Origin: CAYIYO01 sp964367715
GTDB lineage: Bacteria > Chlamydiota > Chlamydiia > Chlamydiales > Criblamydiaceae
Reading direction: 5' to 3'
Assembly (NCBI GenBank): GCA_964367715.1
Contig: CAYIYO010000020.1
Location: 1 to 31,076, forward strand
Length of the DNA: 31,076 nucleotides
This document shows positions 13,843 to 22,017 of the stretch, in pieces. Position numbers and translations under genes: made by a program. How positions within the stretch are numbered: the stretch's first letter is position 1; each line of letters begins with the position of its first letter. The notes below the pieces were generated by a model that saw only the letters and a list, made by a program, of their open reading frames with translations, made no database searches and was not told the origin of the DNA.

Positions 13843-15276
13843 ATGGAAGCATTAAAAATTAAAGGGGGCATTCCTTTAAAAGGTCATATCAAGGCTGCAG
13901 GTGCAAAGAATGCGATTACAAAACTTCTTGTTGCTTCTTTACTTTCTGATAAGCCGTGTCGTTTCTATAATGTTCCCAATATTGGGGATGTGGACATCAC
14001 TGTTGCGTTGTGCCAAGAGATTGGGATGCAGGTAGCGTGGGACCGTGAAGCGGGAGTGATGGAAGTCGTCACGCGCGAGTTGAATACCACATATGTTCCA
14101 CAGCGCTTTTCAGGGGCGAATCGTATTCCTATCTTGATGATTGGTGCGTTGATGGGACGTACCGATCAAGACATTATTGTTCCGGTGGCCGGCGGATGTC
14201 CGATTGGACGCCGCTCTGTGGATTTTCATTTGGAAGCGCTAAGAAAGCTTGGGGCAACCGTTGAATACCGTGAGATGAAAAATCAGGGTGCCTATTTTGC
14301 GCATGCGCATCACGGACTTAAAGGGGCGATCATTGACCTGCCGTTTCCTTCTGTGGGTGCGACAGAAAATAGCATTTTAGCGGGAGTGACAGCACGCGGG
14401 ACAACAGTGATTCGCAATGCAGCGATCGAGCCCGAAATTGTCGACCTTATTCTTTTCCTTCAAAAGCTTGGTGCGAATATTACGTTGGACGTCGATCGTA
14501 CCATTCGTATTCAAGGGACACGTCATTTTTATGAGGTGGAGCATACGGTGATTTCGGATCGTATTGAAGCGGCCTCATGGGGAATGGCAGCGATCGCTTC
14601 TAAGGGACGTGTCTTCGTGGAAGGCGCGCGCCATTTGGATATGATCACTTTTTTGAATAAAATTCGAGAAGTGGGCGGTGGCTTTGATGTAAAAAGTAAT
14701 GGCATTGAGTTTTATTATGATGGTCCTTTGCAGGGAGGATTGCACCTAGAGACCGATGTCCATCCCGGATTTATGACCGATTGGCAACAGCCCTTTGTTG
14801 TCTTGCTTTCGCAGGCAGTTGGAACGTCTGTTGTGCATGAAACGGTGTACGAAAATCGCTTTGGATATACCGACATGTTGAAAGAGATGGGAGCCGATAT
14901 TTCTTTATTCCGCAACTGTCTTGGCGGAAAGCAGTGCCGTTTTGATTCCCAGTGCTTTTCTCATAGTCTTGTTGTCAAGGGAGGGGCTCCTCTGGTTGCG
15001 AAGGAGATTGCCATTCCGGACTTGCGCGCAGGCTTTGCCTATGTGATGGCAGCGACGATCGCGGAAGGGACGAGTACGATCACCGGACTGCCTTACTTGG
15101 ACCGTGGATACGAGCGCCTTGTCGATAAATTGGGTGTTTTAGGAGCAGAGGTCACGCGTACGAACATGGATAGTAGTCGTGAAGAACTGGAGCAGCCGTT
15201 TAGCTCGAAGGGAATCCGTATCTTGGAAGGGTCCCTTTCAAAAAATGATGTTAATACTTGTAATTTAGAGAGTTAG
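13843..15276 (+). CDS. murA: UDP-N-acetylglucosamine 1-carboxyvinyltransferase
   Basis: MurA transfers enolpyruvate from PEP to UDP-GlcNAc, the committed step of peptidoglycan synthesis. The product shows GAKNAITKLLVASLL with the conserved Lys, and VAGGCPIGRRSVDFHLEALR with the PEP-binding Cys (residue 119), so the fosfomycin-sensitive Cys type is kept rather than the Asp form reported in Chlamydia trachomatis. Later motifs include DRIEAASWG, PGFMTDWQQP and IPDLRAGFAYVMAA. I start it at the ATG 13843, which has GGAG at 13833, giving 477 residues; an in-frame TTG at 13831 overlaps that SD. The protein is longer than usual through an insertion before IPDLRAG and a tail of about 35 residues after the normal end. 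Confidence 0.95.
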   Translation: MEALKIKGGIPLKGHIKAAGAKNAITKLLVASLLSDKPCRFYNVPNIGDVDITVALCQEIGMQVAWDREAGVMEVVTRELNTTYVPQRFSGANRIPILMIGALMGRTDQDIIVPVAGGCPIGRRSVDFHLEALRKLGATVEYREMKNQGAYFAHAHHGLKGAIIDLPFPSVGATENSILAGVTARGTTVIRNAAIEPEIVDLILFLQKLGANITLDVDRTIRIQGTRHFYEVEHTVISDRIEAASWGMAAIASKGRVFVEGARHLDMITFLNKIREVGGGFDVKSNGIEFYYDGPLQGGLHLETDVHPGFMTDWQQPFVVLLSQAVGTSVVHETVYENRFGYTDMLKEMGADISLFRNCLGGKQCRFDSQCFSHSLVVKGGAPLVAKEIAIPDLRAGFAYVMAATIAEGTSTITGLPYLDRGYERLVDKLGVLGAEVTRTNMDSSREELEQPFSSKGIRILEGSLSKNDVNTCNLES

Positions 15277-15286
15277 TGCGTATAAT
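15258..15286 (+). promoter_or_regulatory. promoter of epmB, overlapping the end of murA
   Basis: TTGTAA (15258-15263), a 17-base spacer and a perfect TATAAT (15281-15286). The -35 box lies inside the last codons of murA, and the transcript would start about 17 bases before the epmB ATG. Confidence 0.55.
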
Positions 15287-15309
15287 TTCCCCTTTAATAA
15301 GGGAATGAT

Positions 15310-16296
15310 ATGCTCGAAACAATACAAATTGCCGAATGGCGCCTTATCCTCCGTCAAAATTTCACGCAGTGGACCAAACTCGCGGACTTTCTAGAGCTAG
15401 ATCCCTCTCAGCGCACACACATCTTGCGTGCGCCTCATTTTCCTCTCAATCTGCCCCTGCGCCTTGCGAAAAAAATTAGGAAAGGGAATCTGGACGATCC
15501 GATCCTTCGCCAATTTTTGCCAACTGTCGAAGAAGAAAAAGTCTCTGCAGGATTTATTAAAGATCCCGTCGGAGATGGCCTTGTGCGGTGTGCTCCTAAG
15601 CTTTTGCACAAATATGAGGGCCGTGTGTTGCTTGTTTGTACTAGCGCTTGTGCGATGCATTGTCGGTATTGCTTCCGTCAAAATTTTGACTACGAAGTAA
15701 AGGAAAAAGAATTTGAAAAAGAGCTCGCCTTTATTGCGGCGGATCCATCGATTAACGAAGTGATTTTAAGTGGGGGAGATCCGTTATCTCTATCCAATGA
15801 GCGCTTGGAGTCCTTGCTGAGACGTTTAGAAGCGATTTCTCACATCAAAAAAGTGCGCTTTCATACACGCTTCCCTATAGGAATTCCGGAAAGAATAGAC
15901 CCTCCTTTTGTGGAGTTGTTATCAAGCTTGCGTTTTCAATTATTTATTGTCATTCATGCAAACGTTGCGGAAGAGGTCGATGACGATGTGGTTGAAAGGC
16001 TAGCGCGACTCCGTAAAGGCGGAGCGGTTATCCTTAACCAAGCCGTCTTGTTGCGTGGAGTGAATGATCGGGTCGACGTGCTGCAGGCGTTGTGTCATCG
16101 ATTGATCGATAGTGGGATTTTGCCTTATTATTTGCATCAGTTGGATAAAGTTCAGGGAGCGGGTCACTTTGAAGTAACAGAAGAAGAGGGAAAGGTACTG
16201 ATGAAGGAGCTTGCGCGGCATGTTCCTGGATATGGACTTCCCCGGTATGCGAAAGAGATTTCTGGCGAGTCAGGTAAAACATTAATCGATTTTTAG
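15310..16296 (+). CDS. epmB: EF-P lysine 2,3-aminomutase-like radical SAM enzyme
   Basis: The 328-residue protein is of the lysine 2,3-aminomutase family, EpmB/YjeK branch: it converts (S)-alpha-lysine to (R)-beta-lysine, which EpmA ligates to elongation factor P to help ribosomes through polyproline stretches. The radical SAM cluster motif is CAMHCRYC (Cys114, 118, 121), followed by FRQNFDYE and LSGGDPLSL, the SAM-binding glycine strand. The C-terminal GYGLPRYAKEISGESGKT matches EpmB rather than the longer catabolic aminomutases. Length agrees with E. coli EpmB (about 340). epmA and efp are not in the window. AGGGAA precedes the ATG. It follows murA by 33 bases with its own promoter. Confidence 0.92.
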   Translation: MLETIQIAEWRLILRQNFTQWTKLADFLELDPSQRTHILRAPHFPLNLPLRLAKKIRKGNLDDPILRQFLPTVEEEKVSAGFIKDPVGDGLVRCAPKLLHKYEGRVLLVCTSACAMHCRYCFRQNFDYEVKEKEFEKELAFIAADPSINEVILSGGDPLSLSNERLESLLRRLEAISHIKKVRFHTRFPIGIPERIDPPFVELLSSLRFQLFIVIHANVAEEVDDDVVERLARLRKGGAVILNQAVLLRGVNDRVDVLQALCHRLIDSGILPYYLHQLDKVQGAGHFEVTEEEGKVLMKELARHVPGYGLPRYAKEISGESGKTLIDF

Positions 16297-16298
16297 GC

Positions 16299-16346
16299 TA
16301 TACCGTTCGCAGCCGAAAAACCAAATTTTGAATCACGAACGGTATA
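16299..16346. repeat. dispersed palindromic repeat, copy 3 (degenerate left arm)
   Basis: The ends TATACCGTTCG (16299-16309) and CGAACGGTATA (16336-16346) are perfect 11-base inverted repeats; the inner left arm has diverged (CAGCCGAAAA) while the right arm keeps ATTTTGAATCA. The element starts two bases after the epmB stop and ends three bases before the next ATG, so it fills the whole gap. Confidence 0.85.
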
Positions 16347-16349
16347 AAC

Positions 16350-17396
16350 ATGAAGGTCGAAAACACTACATCTAACTCGCAAGGATCTATTCCAGTTCCT
16401 GTTTACACCAGTGATCAAGGAATTCAAATCAAGCGCGTGGCAGAAATTGTCTTAATTGTTTTCGGAGCACTGATGACCGCTGTTTGTGTCGGATCCCTTG
16501 CGGTCCTGGCGGTCTGCCTTGCTTTAGGGACCATGCCTGTGTTGATCACACCAATGATCATCCTCGCGTCTACAACAGGCGGCATTGCTCTAGCTATTCT
16601 AGCAATAAAAGCGTGGCAGAAAGGATCTCCTTATTTGCCTCAATCAATCCGGCAGGTGGCCAATTGGGTGGAATCGGCAGTAACAGAAACCTTTGGCCTG
16701 ATCGCGCTGGGTTCTTTATTTTTCTTTAACGATTCAAAATTACGGAATCCGAAAGAACGGTCGGAGTGTGATTCGACTCAAACACCGATATTAATGATCC
16801 ATGGTTTTTTTGGAGGCAGCAACAATTGGGTGTACCATCGCCACCTTCTTGAGGCGAATGGTCATAAAAATGTGTTTAGTATTAATTTAGGCAGTCCTTT
16901 TAAAACGATTGAAGAATATGGTACTGCCGTTAAAGAAAAAGTCGCGCGCATCCAAGAGGTGACAGGACGCGATGATTTGATTCTAATTGGACATTCCATG
17001 GGAGGAATTGTTGGAAAGGAATACATTTATACACATGCTGAGGAGCAAGGGGTAAATGTTATCGGAGAAATTTCTTTGGGAACTCCGCACGATGGAACAA
17101 GAATGGCGCCGCTATTGTCATGGTTGCTTCCTCCAGCAAAAGCGATGGAATACCGCTCTCCGTATGTTCAGGGCTTACAAGTAAAAGCTAATGCCGATGA
17201 AAAAGTAAATTATTTTCATATTGCAACAAAAACAGATTTGATTATTATTCCAGATGTCAGTGCTGTTTCGAGTTTTGCAAAAAAACAATCCGTAGCGTGG
17301 TTAGAAACGACCGGACATGTAGGATATTTATTTTCTTTTACAACGGGTCAACTCCTTCTAAATAAAATTAAGGAGTGGAAAGACCTTTCAAATTAA
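16350..17396 (+). CDS. alpha/beta-hydrolase (lipase-like) with N-terminal hydrophobic hairpin
   Basis: The 348-residue protein has two parts. Residues about 30-88 form two long hydrophobic segments separated by a short GTMP turn, the bilobed pattern of chlamydial inclusion membrane (Inc) proteins; a weaker segment lies near 114-126. Residues 145-345 are an alpha/beta hydrolase of the triacylglycerol lipase/esterase kind: oxyanion region PILMIHGFFGG, nucleophile elbow GHSMGG (Ser216), SLGTPHDGT, probable Asp296 (TKTDL) and His323 (TTGHVG). It would hydrolyse an acyl ester at a membrane, possibly in the host inclusion. The ATG lacks a clear SD because a repeat ends three bases upstream. Its stop is 12 bases before the F-box gene, with which it is probably cotranscribed. 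Substrate and location are inference. Confidence 0.85.
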   Translation: MKVENTTSNSQGSIPVPVYTSDQGIQIKRVAEIVLIVFGALMTAVCVGSLAVLAVCLALGTMPVLITPMIILASTTGGIALAILAIKAWQKGSPYLPQSIRQVANWVESAVTETFGLIALGSLFFFNDSKLRNPKERSECDSTQTPILMIHGFFGGSNNWVYHRHLLEANGHKNVFSINLGSPFKTIEEYGTAVKEKVARIQEVTGRDDLILIGHSMGGIVGKEYIYTHAEEQGVNVIGEISLGTPHDGTRMAPLLSWLLPPAKAMEYRSPYVQGLQVKANADEKVNYFHIATKTDLIIIPDVSAVSSFAKKQSVAWLETTGHVGYLFSFTTGQLLLNKIKEWKDLSN

Positions 17397-17408
17397 GGGA
17401 AGGGTAGT

Positions 17409-18365
17409 ATGAGTGCATCCGTCACAACGACAACAACGACTACATCTTGTTCAGACGATCTTTCTTCTTCACAAACTTTGCTAACAAGAGCTCTTCCTGA
17501 TGAAGAACAGACTGAACTTCATATAGGTGACCTTCCAGAAGAAATGCTGCTTAATATTTTATCCTGTGCGGATATTAGATATCCAAGTCTTGTATGCAAA
17601 CAATGGCGCCGAATTACTACTTCTTTGCTAATAAAAAACAATTTTACTATTTTGAGTGAAAAAGCATGGAAGAGAAATGTTGACTTAGATGCCTATGAAA
17701 TGACTCTTGACGATGCCCCTGCGATTGATAGAAGAGTGAAAAATTTTTATTTGGATCACATGTTTTCAAATGTTGTTCAATTATGGCAAAAAGTAACTCT
17801 ACTTACAATGCCTAAGGGGTTAACACTTAAAAAAATCAATCAGTGCTTTCGTGATCAAACAAAAGGCAATCCATCTAAAATTGTCTATTTAGCCAATACG
17901 GTGACTCATGCAAATTTTATTGTAGAGAAAACGTACCATCTTCTTATTACTAATCAATTAATCGAAGGAACGGTCGGAGAATCTCTAGAAAGTCAGAAAG
18001 CAAAACTGGGCCAGTTAAAATGTGGAATTCCTACGGTATTAGAAGCGGCAACACTTGCTTTATTTACCCTTTTTCAATCAAATAGGGAGTCTCCTGAAAT
18101 AGTATTGCCAATGGAAAAAAATCTTTATACGTGCACAACAGATACTATTCTTTTTAATGAAGCAGAATTAGGGCTGGTTGTTGGAGGAAATTGTTCTGGT
18201 AAGGGCCTTCATGTTTTTTATTCGTGGCCGGCTCTTAATCAGCACCAGGGCCAGGGTACGTTGGCAGTGATGCGACTGCCTACATCCGACTTACCGTCTG
18301 AATTCCAAGAATGTCAAAGCCTTGCTTCATCGTCTTCGCTACAGCCTCACACAGAAGAAGCCTAG
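17409..18365 (+). CDS. F-box domain protein, candidate host-directed effector
   Basis: The 318-residue protein starts with a Thr/Ser-rich tract (a run of seven Thr at residues 6-12) and then an F-box at about residues 41-80: LPEEMLLNILSCADI, then SLVCKQWRRITT, which matches the eukaryotic LPxEllxxIl...LxxVCKxWrxl consensus. F-box proteins dock on Skp1 of the SCF ubiquitin ligase; in bacteria they occur in pathogens and symbionts of amoebae and plants as secreted effectors. The rest (80-300) is not recognised and has no leucine-rich or ankyrin repeats that I can see. A GGAAGG SD precedes the ATG. Composition is visibly more AT-rich than in argS. The last 29 codons run antisense into argS. Confidence 0.85.
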   Translation: MSASVTTTTTTTSCSDDLSSSQTLLTRALPDEEQTELHIGDLPEEMLLNILSCADIRYPSLVCKQWRRITTSLLIKNNFTILSEKAWKRNVDLDAYEMTLDDAPAIDRRVKNFYLDHMFSNVVQLWQKVTLLTMPKGLTLKKINQCFRDQTKGNPSKIVYLANTVTHANFIVEKTYHLLITNQLIEGTVGESLESQKAKLGQLKCGIPTVLEAATLALFTLFQSNRESPEIVLPMEKNLYTCTTDTILFNEAELGLVVGGNCSGKGLHVFYSWPALNQHQGQGTLAVMRLPTSDLPSEFQECQSLASSSSLQPHTEEA

Positions 18366-20028
18366 AGTCTTGTTCCGGTGTGCCTTCAACGTGACAGTCG
18401 CGGAAGAAGGCATTGAACTTTTCGGCTAATCCATATAGATAATCGGTTAAATGATTGGGCAAGAGATCATTCGATAATAATTCCAGCATTTCTGAAAATT
18501 GTAGGAGATGCATTCCGAGGGCGATTTCTGACGGATGCTTCAGTTGGATTGTGCTGCCTTTTGCATGGATAGCTTCGATGTCGGCGTTGAGGCGACGTTT
18601 GATGCCGGCGACGCGGACGTATGCGTACATCAGGAAAGCGGCGGTGTTGCCTTCGAAGCGCAGCATGCGGTCGTAGCTGAATGTGTAGTCGCCAAGACGG
18701 TTACAGGAGAGGTCCGCATATTTGATGGCGCCCAGGCCGAGGGCTTTTGCGAGCTCCGCTTGTTGAGCGGGATCCATCTCTGGTGAGCGTGTGGCGATGA
18801 TTTCTTTTGCTTTGTCGATGGCGGTTGTGATGAGATCGATAAGGCGTTCGGTTTCCCCGGAGCGTGTTTTGAATTTTTTTCCGTCTGGACCGAGGACGAG
18901 GCCGAAAGGGACGTGGTCGAAGCGGACGCGTTGTGGGTCGAGGTAGCCGACCTTTTCGGCGGCTTTGGCGACCATTTGGAAGTGTGTGCATTGACCGGCG
19001 TCGGTGACGATGATGATGCGTTCGGCTTTTTCTATTTGGTTGCGTTGCTTCATCGCTGCCATGTCTGTCGAGGCGTAGTTGTAACCACCGTCAGATTTTT
19101 GAACGATCATGGGAAGAGGTTCATTTTCTCTATTTTGGAAACCTTCGATGAAGACGCATTTTGCGCCGTCAGAAATAGTAATTAATTTTTTATTTTCAAG
19201 GTCTTCGATGACACCTGCTAACAATGGATTGTAGAACGATTCTCCTCTGTCGTTGATCGAGATGTCGAGGAGAGAGTAGATCTCTTGGTAGGCTTCGCGC
19301 GAGATGTCGCAGAGGATATGCCAAGCTTTTAGGGAGTCTGCGTTTCCCCCTTGGAGTGCCGAAACTTCTTGTTGGGCGCGGCGTTTGAAGTCGCTCTCTT
19401 CGTCGAAGCGTGCTTTGGAGGCTTTGTACCAGGTGACGAGGTGTTGGAGGTCTGTGTGGTGTTTTCCTGTCAGGACTTCGGGAACTTCTTCTTTCATGTA
19501 GGCAATAAGCATGCCGAATTGTGTGCCCCAGTCGCCGATGTGGTTGAGACGGACCACGTCATTACCGAGAAATTCGAATAGGCGTGCGAGGCAGTCGCCG
19601 ATGATTGTGGAGCGGAGGTGGCCGACATGCAATTCCTTTGCGATGTTCGGGGAGGAGAAGTCGATGATGATCCGTTGAGGATCTGCAGGCGTTTCGATTC
19701 CTAGATGGGGATCTGTTAAAAGATGTTGTACGCTTTTGGAGAGGTAGGACGAAGAGAGCGTGATATTGACGAAGCCCGGACCCGCGATGTCGACTTTTTC
19801 GATGGCGTCATCTTTTGAAAGCGCGGCAACAATTTTTTCTGCAATTTGGCGTGGGGGCAGGCCAAGGTGTTTGGCGAGTTTCATTGCGGAGTTAAATTGG
19901 TAGTGGCCGAATTTTTCTTGTGTGCTTTGAGTGATTTCAGCAGAAATTTCGTCGGCAGAAAGTTCAGGAAATGCTGCGACGATGGCAGCATTAAATTTTT
20001 CTTTAAGTAGGTGGTGTGCAGTTTTCAT
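18280..20028 (-). CDS. argS: arginyl-tRNA synthetase
   Basis: This class I synthetase charges tRNA-Arg. The N-terminal Add1 domain is followed by the HIGH-type signature HVGHLRST (in SSPNIAKELHVGHLRST), GDWGTQFGMLIAY, and a KMSKS-equivalent loop GKKFKTRSGE, the replacement normal for many ArgS enzymes. The C-terminal anticodon-binding helical domain ends in DILGIQTVSRM. The ATG at 20028 gives 582 residues and aligns with the usual ArgS start; an in-frame GTG at 20046 would add six. The gene follows leucine dehydrogenase by about 30 bases in the same direction. Its 3' 86 bases overlap the F-box gene on the other strand. Confidence 0.97.
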   Translation of the reverse strand: MKTAHHLLKEKFNAAIVAAFPELSADEISAEITQSTQEKFGHYQFNSAMKLAKHLGLPPRQIAEKIVAALSKDDAIEKVDIAGPGFVNITLSSSYLSKSVQHLLTDPHLGIETPADPQRIIIDFSSPNIAKELHVGHLRSTIIGDCLARLFEFLGNDVVRLNHIGDWGTQFGMLIAYMKEEVPEVLTGKHHTDLQHLVTWYKASKARFDEESDFKRRAQQEVSALQGGNADSLKAWHILCDISREAYQEIYSLLDISINDRGESFYNPLLAGVIEDLENKKLITISDGAKCVFIEGFQNRENEPLPMIVQKSDGGYNYASTDMAAMKQRNQIEKAERIIIVTDAGQCTHFQMVAKAAEKVGYLDPQRVRFDHVPFGLVLGPDGKKFKTRSGETERLIDLITTAIDKAKEIIATRSPEMDPAQQAELAKALGLGAIKYADLSCNRLGDYTFSYDRMLRFEGNTAAFLMYAYVRVAGIKRRLNADIEAIHAKGSTIQLKHPSEIALGMHLLQFSEMLELLSNDLLPNHLTDYLYGLAEKFNAFFRDCHVEGTPEQDSRLLLCEAVAKTMKQGFDILGIQTVSRM

Positions 20029-20059
20029 GGGGCTAGGATACCTCACATTTTCCTATAAT

Positions 20060-21154
20060 TCAAGAAGAGAAATGCAACGGTTCAAACGCAATTGGCACTT
20101 CTCGTCGATGGTGCTCATGCAAAAGATTGTGTTCGGCGAGTTCTTCTGCCACTTGATAGGTTGGTTTTTTCTCTTCTTGCGACTTGTGAAAAACATTTTG
20201 TAACGTGTCGTAAATGCGGTCAACTTTATTACGCGAGGTGACTGGATTGTATCCGCCGGGTTCGAATTCCATCGCGGCATTGATGACTCCACCAGCGTTG
20301 ATCAGGAAGTCGGGTGCATAGAGAATATTTTTTTTGAATAGGTGTTCTCCATCTTCCAATGTTAGCAGCTGATTGTTTGCTCCGCCGGCGACGGCTTTGC
20401 AGTGGAGATGGGGAATTGTCTTTGCGTTGAGGATTCCTCCCATCGCACAAGGTGCTAAAATATCGCACTCAGTTGAGACAAACGCGTCGGGAGCGATGGT
20501 CTCTGCGTTGTAGAGTGTGTGTGTTTTTTCAACTAATTCCTTGTCGATGTCGGTCAGGATTAAATGCGCCCCTTCCCAAAATAGCAGGTCCGCAAGCTTT
20601 CCACCGACATTGCCCAACCCTTGGATGGCGATCCTTTTATTTTTGAGTGAGGGAGATCCCCACAAAAAATGGGCAACCGCTTGGATTCCCCGAAAGACAC
20701 CCCAGGCCGTGTAGCGGCTAGGATCACCACTGCTGACTTTTGTGGGGAGGGCGCAGACGTAGGGAGTGGATTCCTTGATCGTGGACATGTCTTCCATCGA
20801 CGAGCCAACATCTTCGGCGGCGATGTATTTTCCTTTGAGGAGGTCGACCACTTTTCCAAAGGCATGTAAGAGGTCCGGTGTTTTTTCACGTTTGGGATCG
20901 GCAATGATCACACTTTTTCCTCCGCCGAGACCAATTTCTGCCAGTGCAGACTTGTAGGTCATCGCTTTTGCCAGGCGTAAGGCGTCCTTCAGAGCATCTT
21001 GAGGGGAGTGGTAGGGAAAGATGCGTGTGCCGCCGAGGGCGGGTCCGAGGGTGGTATTGTGAACGGCAATGAAGCAGTGGAGACCGCAGTCGGGGTCGAT
21101 TCCTTCGATGACTTTTTCGTATCCGGGAATAGTGATTTCGCGTGTCGTTAGCAT
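20060..21154 (-). CDS. ldh: leucine dehydrogenase (Glu/Leu/Phe/Val family)
   Basis: The 364-residue enzyme reversibly deaminates branched-chain amino acids to 2-oxo acids with NAD+. It has the family's substrate domain, GPALGGTRIFPYHS, AMTYKSALAEIGLGGGKS with the catalytic Lys region, and AAEDVGSSMEDM; the Rossmann domain shows AIQGLGNVGG followed by LTDID. Length matches leucine dehydrogenase rather than the longer glutamate dehydrogenases; chlamydial genomes carry an ldh annotation. GAGGAAA precedes the ATG. argS follows in the same direction. The upstream 125 bases are shared with the divergent DUF2709-type gene. Confidence 0.92.
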   Translation of the reverse strand: MLTTREITIPGYEKVIEGIDPDCGLHCFIAVHNTTLGPALGGTRIFPYHSPQDALKDALRLAKAMTYKSALAEIGLGGGKSVIIADPKREKTPDLLHAFGKVVDLLKGKYIAAEDVGSSMEDMSTIKESTPYVCALPTKVSSGDPSRYTAWGVFRGIQAVAHFLWGSPSLKNKRIAIQGLGNVGGKLADLLFWEGAHLILTDIDKELVEKTHTLYNAETIAPDAFVSTECDILAPCAMGGILNAKTIPHLHCKAVAGGANNQLLTLEDGEHLFKKNILYAPDFLINAGGVINAAMEFEPGGYNPVTSRNKVDRIYDTLQNVFHKSQEEKKPTYQVAEELAEHNLLHEHHRREVPIAFEPLHFSS

Positions 21155-21279
21155 AGGCCGTTTCCTCTGGGGTGAGAGCTAATTCAAGGAAAGAATTACA
21201 TTGATAATAAAGTTCGGTCGGGTTACCCTATATACAGTATTAATTTAACCACTTCTCTTTTTATTCGCTAGAGGTTCCA

Positions 21280-22005
21280 ATGACAAAAAGTACACTATTA
21301 TCCCCGGATCTTAAAGATAAGCTACATGCTTTTCTTGTAGAGAATGATCCTGTCGAACTTGTAAACACTTATTTATTTTACATGCAGCACCGTTTTAACA
21401 TGAAACCAGTGCTTTATCCTAAACAAAAAATTATTTATTTAAACGCTGACGATGCCTTGAAAGCGATTGAAGCGGAGCAGCCACTATGGCGCGAAGCCGA
21501 GATCAAAATTAGCTTCAGCCAAGAAGCAGTCAACGAAGGCACAAGAAAAATTTATATCTGCCCTTTCACTGGAAAAGTCTTCGGAGATAACACCAATCCG
21601 AATCCACAAGATGCGATCTATGATTGGGTGTCTAAGTGTCCAGAAAATACGGAGCGTGTGGGCGGACTACGTGTGAAGCGCTTTTTTGTGTCCGATGATT
21701 TGGAAGTGATTCGTAGCTACATTGGTAAGTCGAAGAGCAAAGAGCCGATCACGAAAAAAGTGTATTCTGCGGCGATGAGCGGAAAGATTTTTGCGACGAA
21801 AGAAGCCGTTATTGAAGACTTCAAAACGAACTACCTGCGTCCGATGACATTGCTTGAAGTGCAGAATCAGAACCGCTATCAAATCGAAGGAAGACTGCTC
21901 GAATTCATTCAGCAGCAGCTCGTCGAAGACAAAGTTGCTGGTTTTCTTGAGTCCCTTGCGGACCATGAAGAGTTTGTTCCTTACGTGGAGAAGTGGCTGT
22001 CATAG
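21280..22005 (+). CDS. conserved chlamydial protein, DUF2709 type
   Basis: The 241-residue soluble protein has no signal peptide or membrane segment. It contains KIYICPFTGKVFGDNTNPNP and a second, similar segment KKVYSAAMSGKIFATKEA, possibly an internal repeat of a small treble-clef-like module whose second copy has lost its cysteine. I match it from memory to the DUF2709 family of Chlamydiae, where the gene lies beside tsaE and a dnaQ-like exonuclease, as here. Function is unknown. AGAGG lies upstream of the ATG. tsaE starts 12 bases after its stop, so the cluster is probably one transcript. Confidence 0.82.
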   Translation: MTKSTLLSPDLKDKLHAFLVENDPVELVNTYLFYMQHRFNMKPVLYPKQKIIYLNADDALKAIEAEQPLWREAEIKISFSQEAVNEGTRKIYICPFTGKVFGDNTNPNPQDAIYDWVSKCPENTERVGGLRVKRFFVSDDLEVIRSYIGKSKSKEPITKKVYSAAMSGKIFATKEAVIEDFKTNYLRPMTLLEVQNQNRYQIEGRLLEFIQQQLVEDKVAGFLESLADHEEFVPYVEKWLS

Positions 22006-22017
22006 CCCTTACGTACG

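Noticed and set aside
20029..20046. GTG at 20046 as the start of argS
   Set aside because: The ATG at 20028 aligns better with the normal ArgS N-terminus; the six extra residues add nothing conserved, though GTG has a nearby AGGA.
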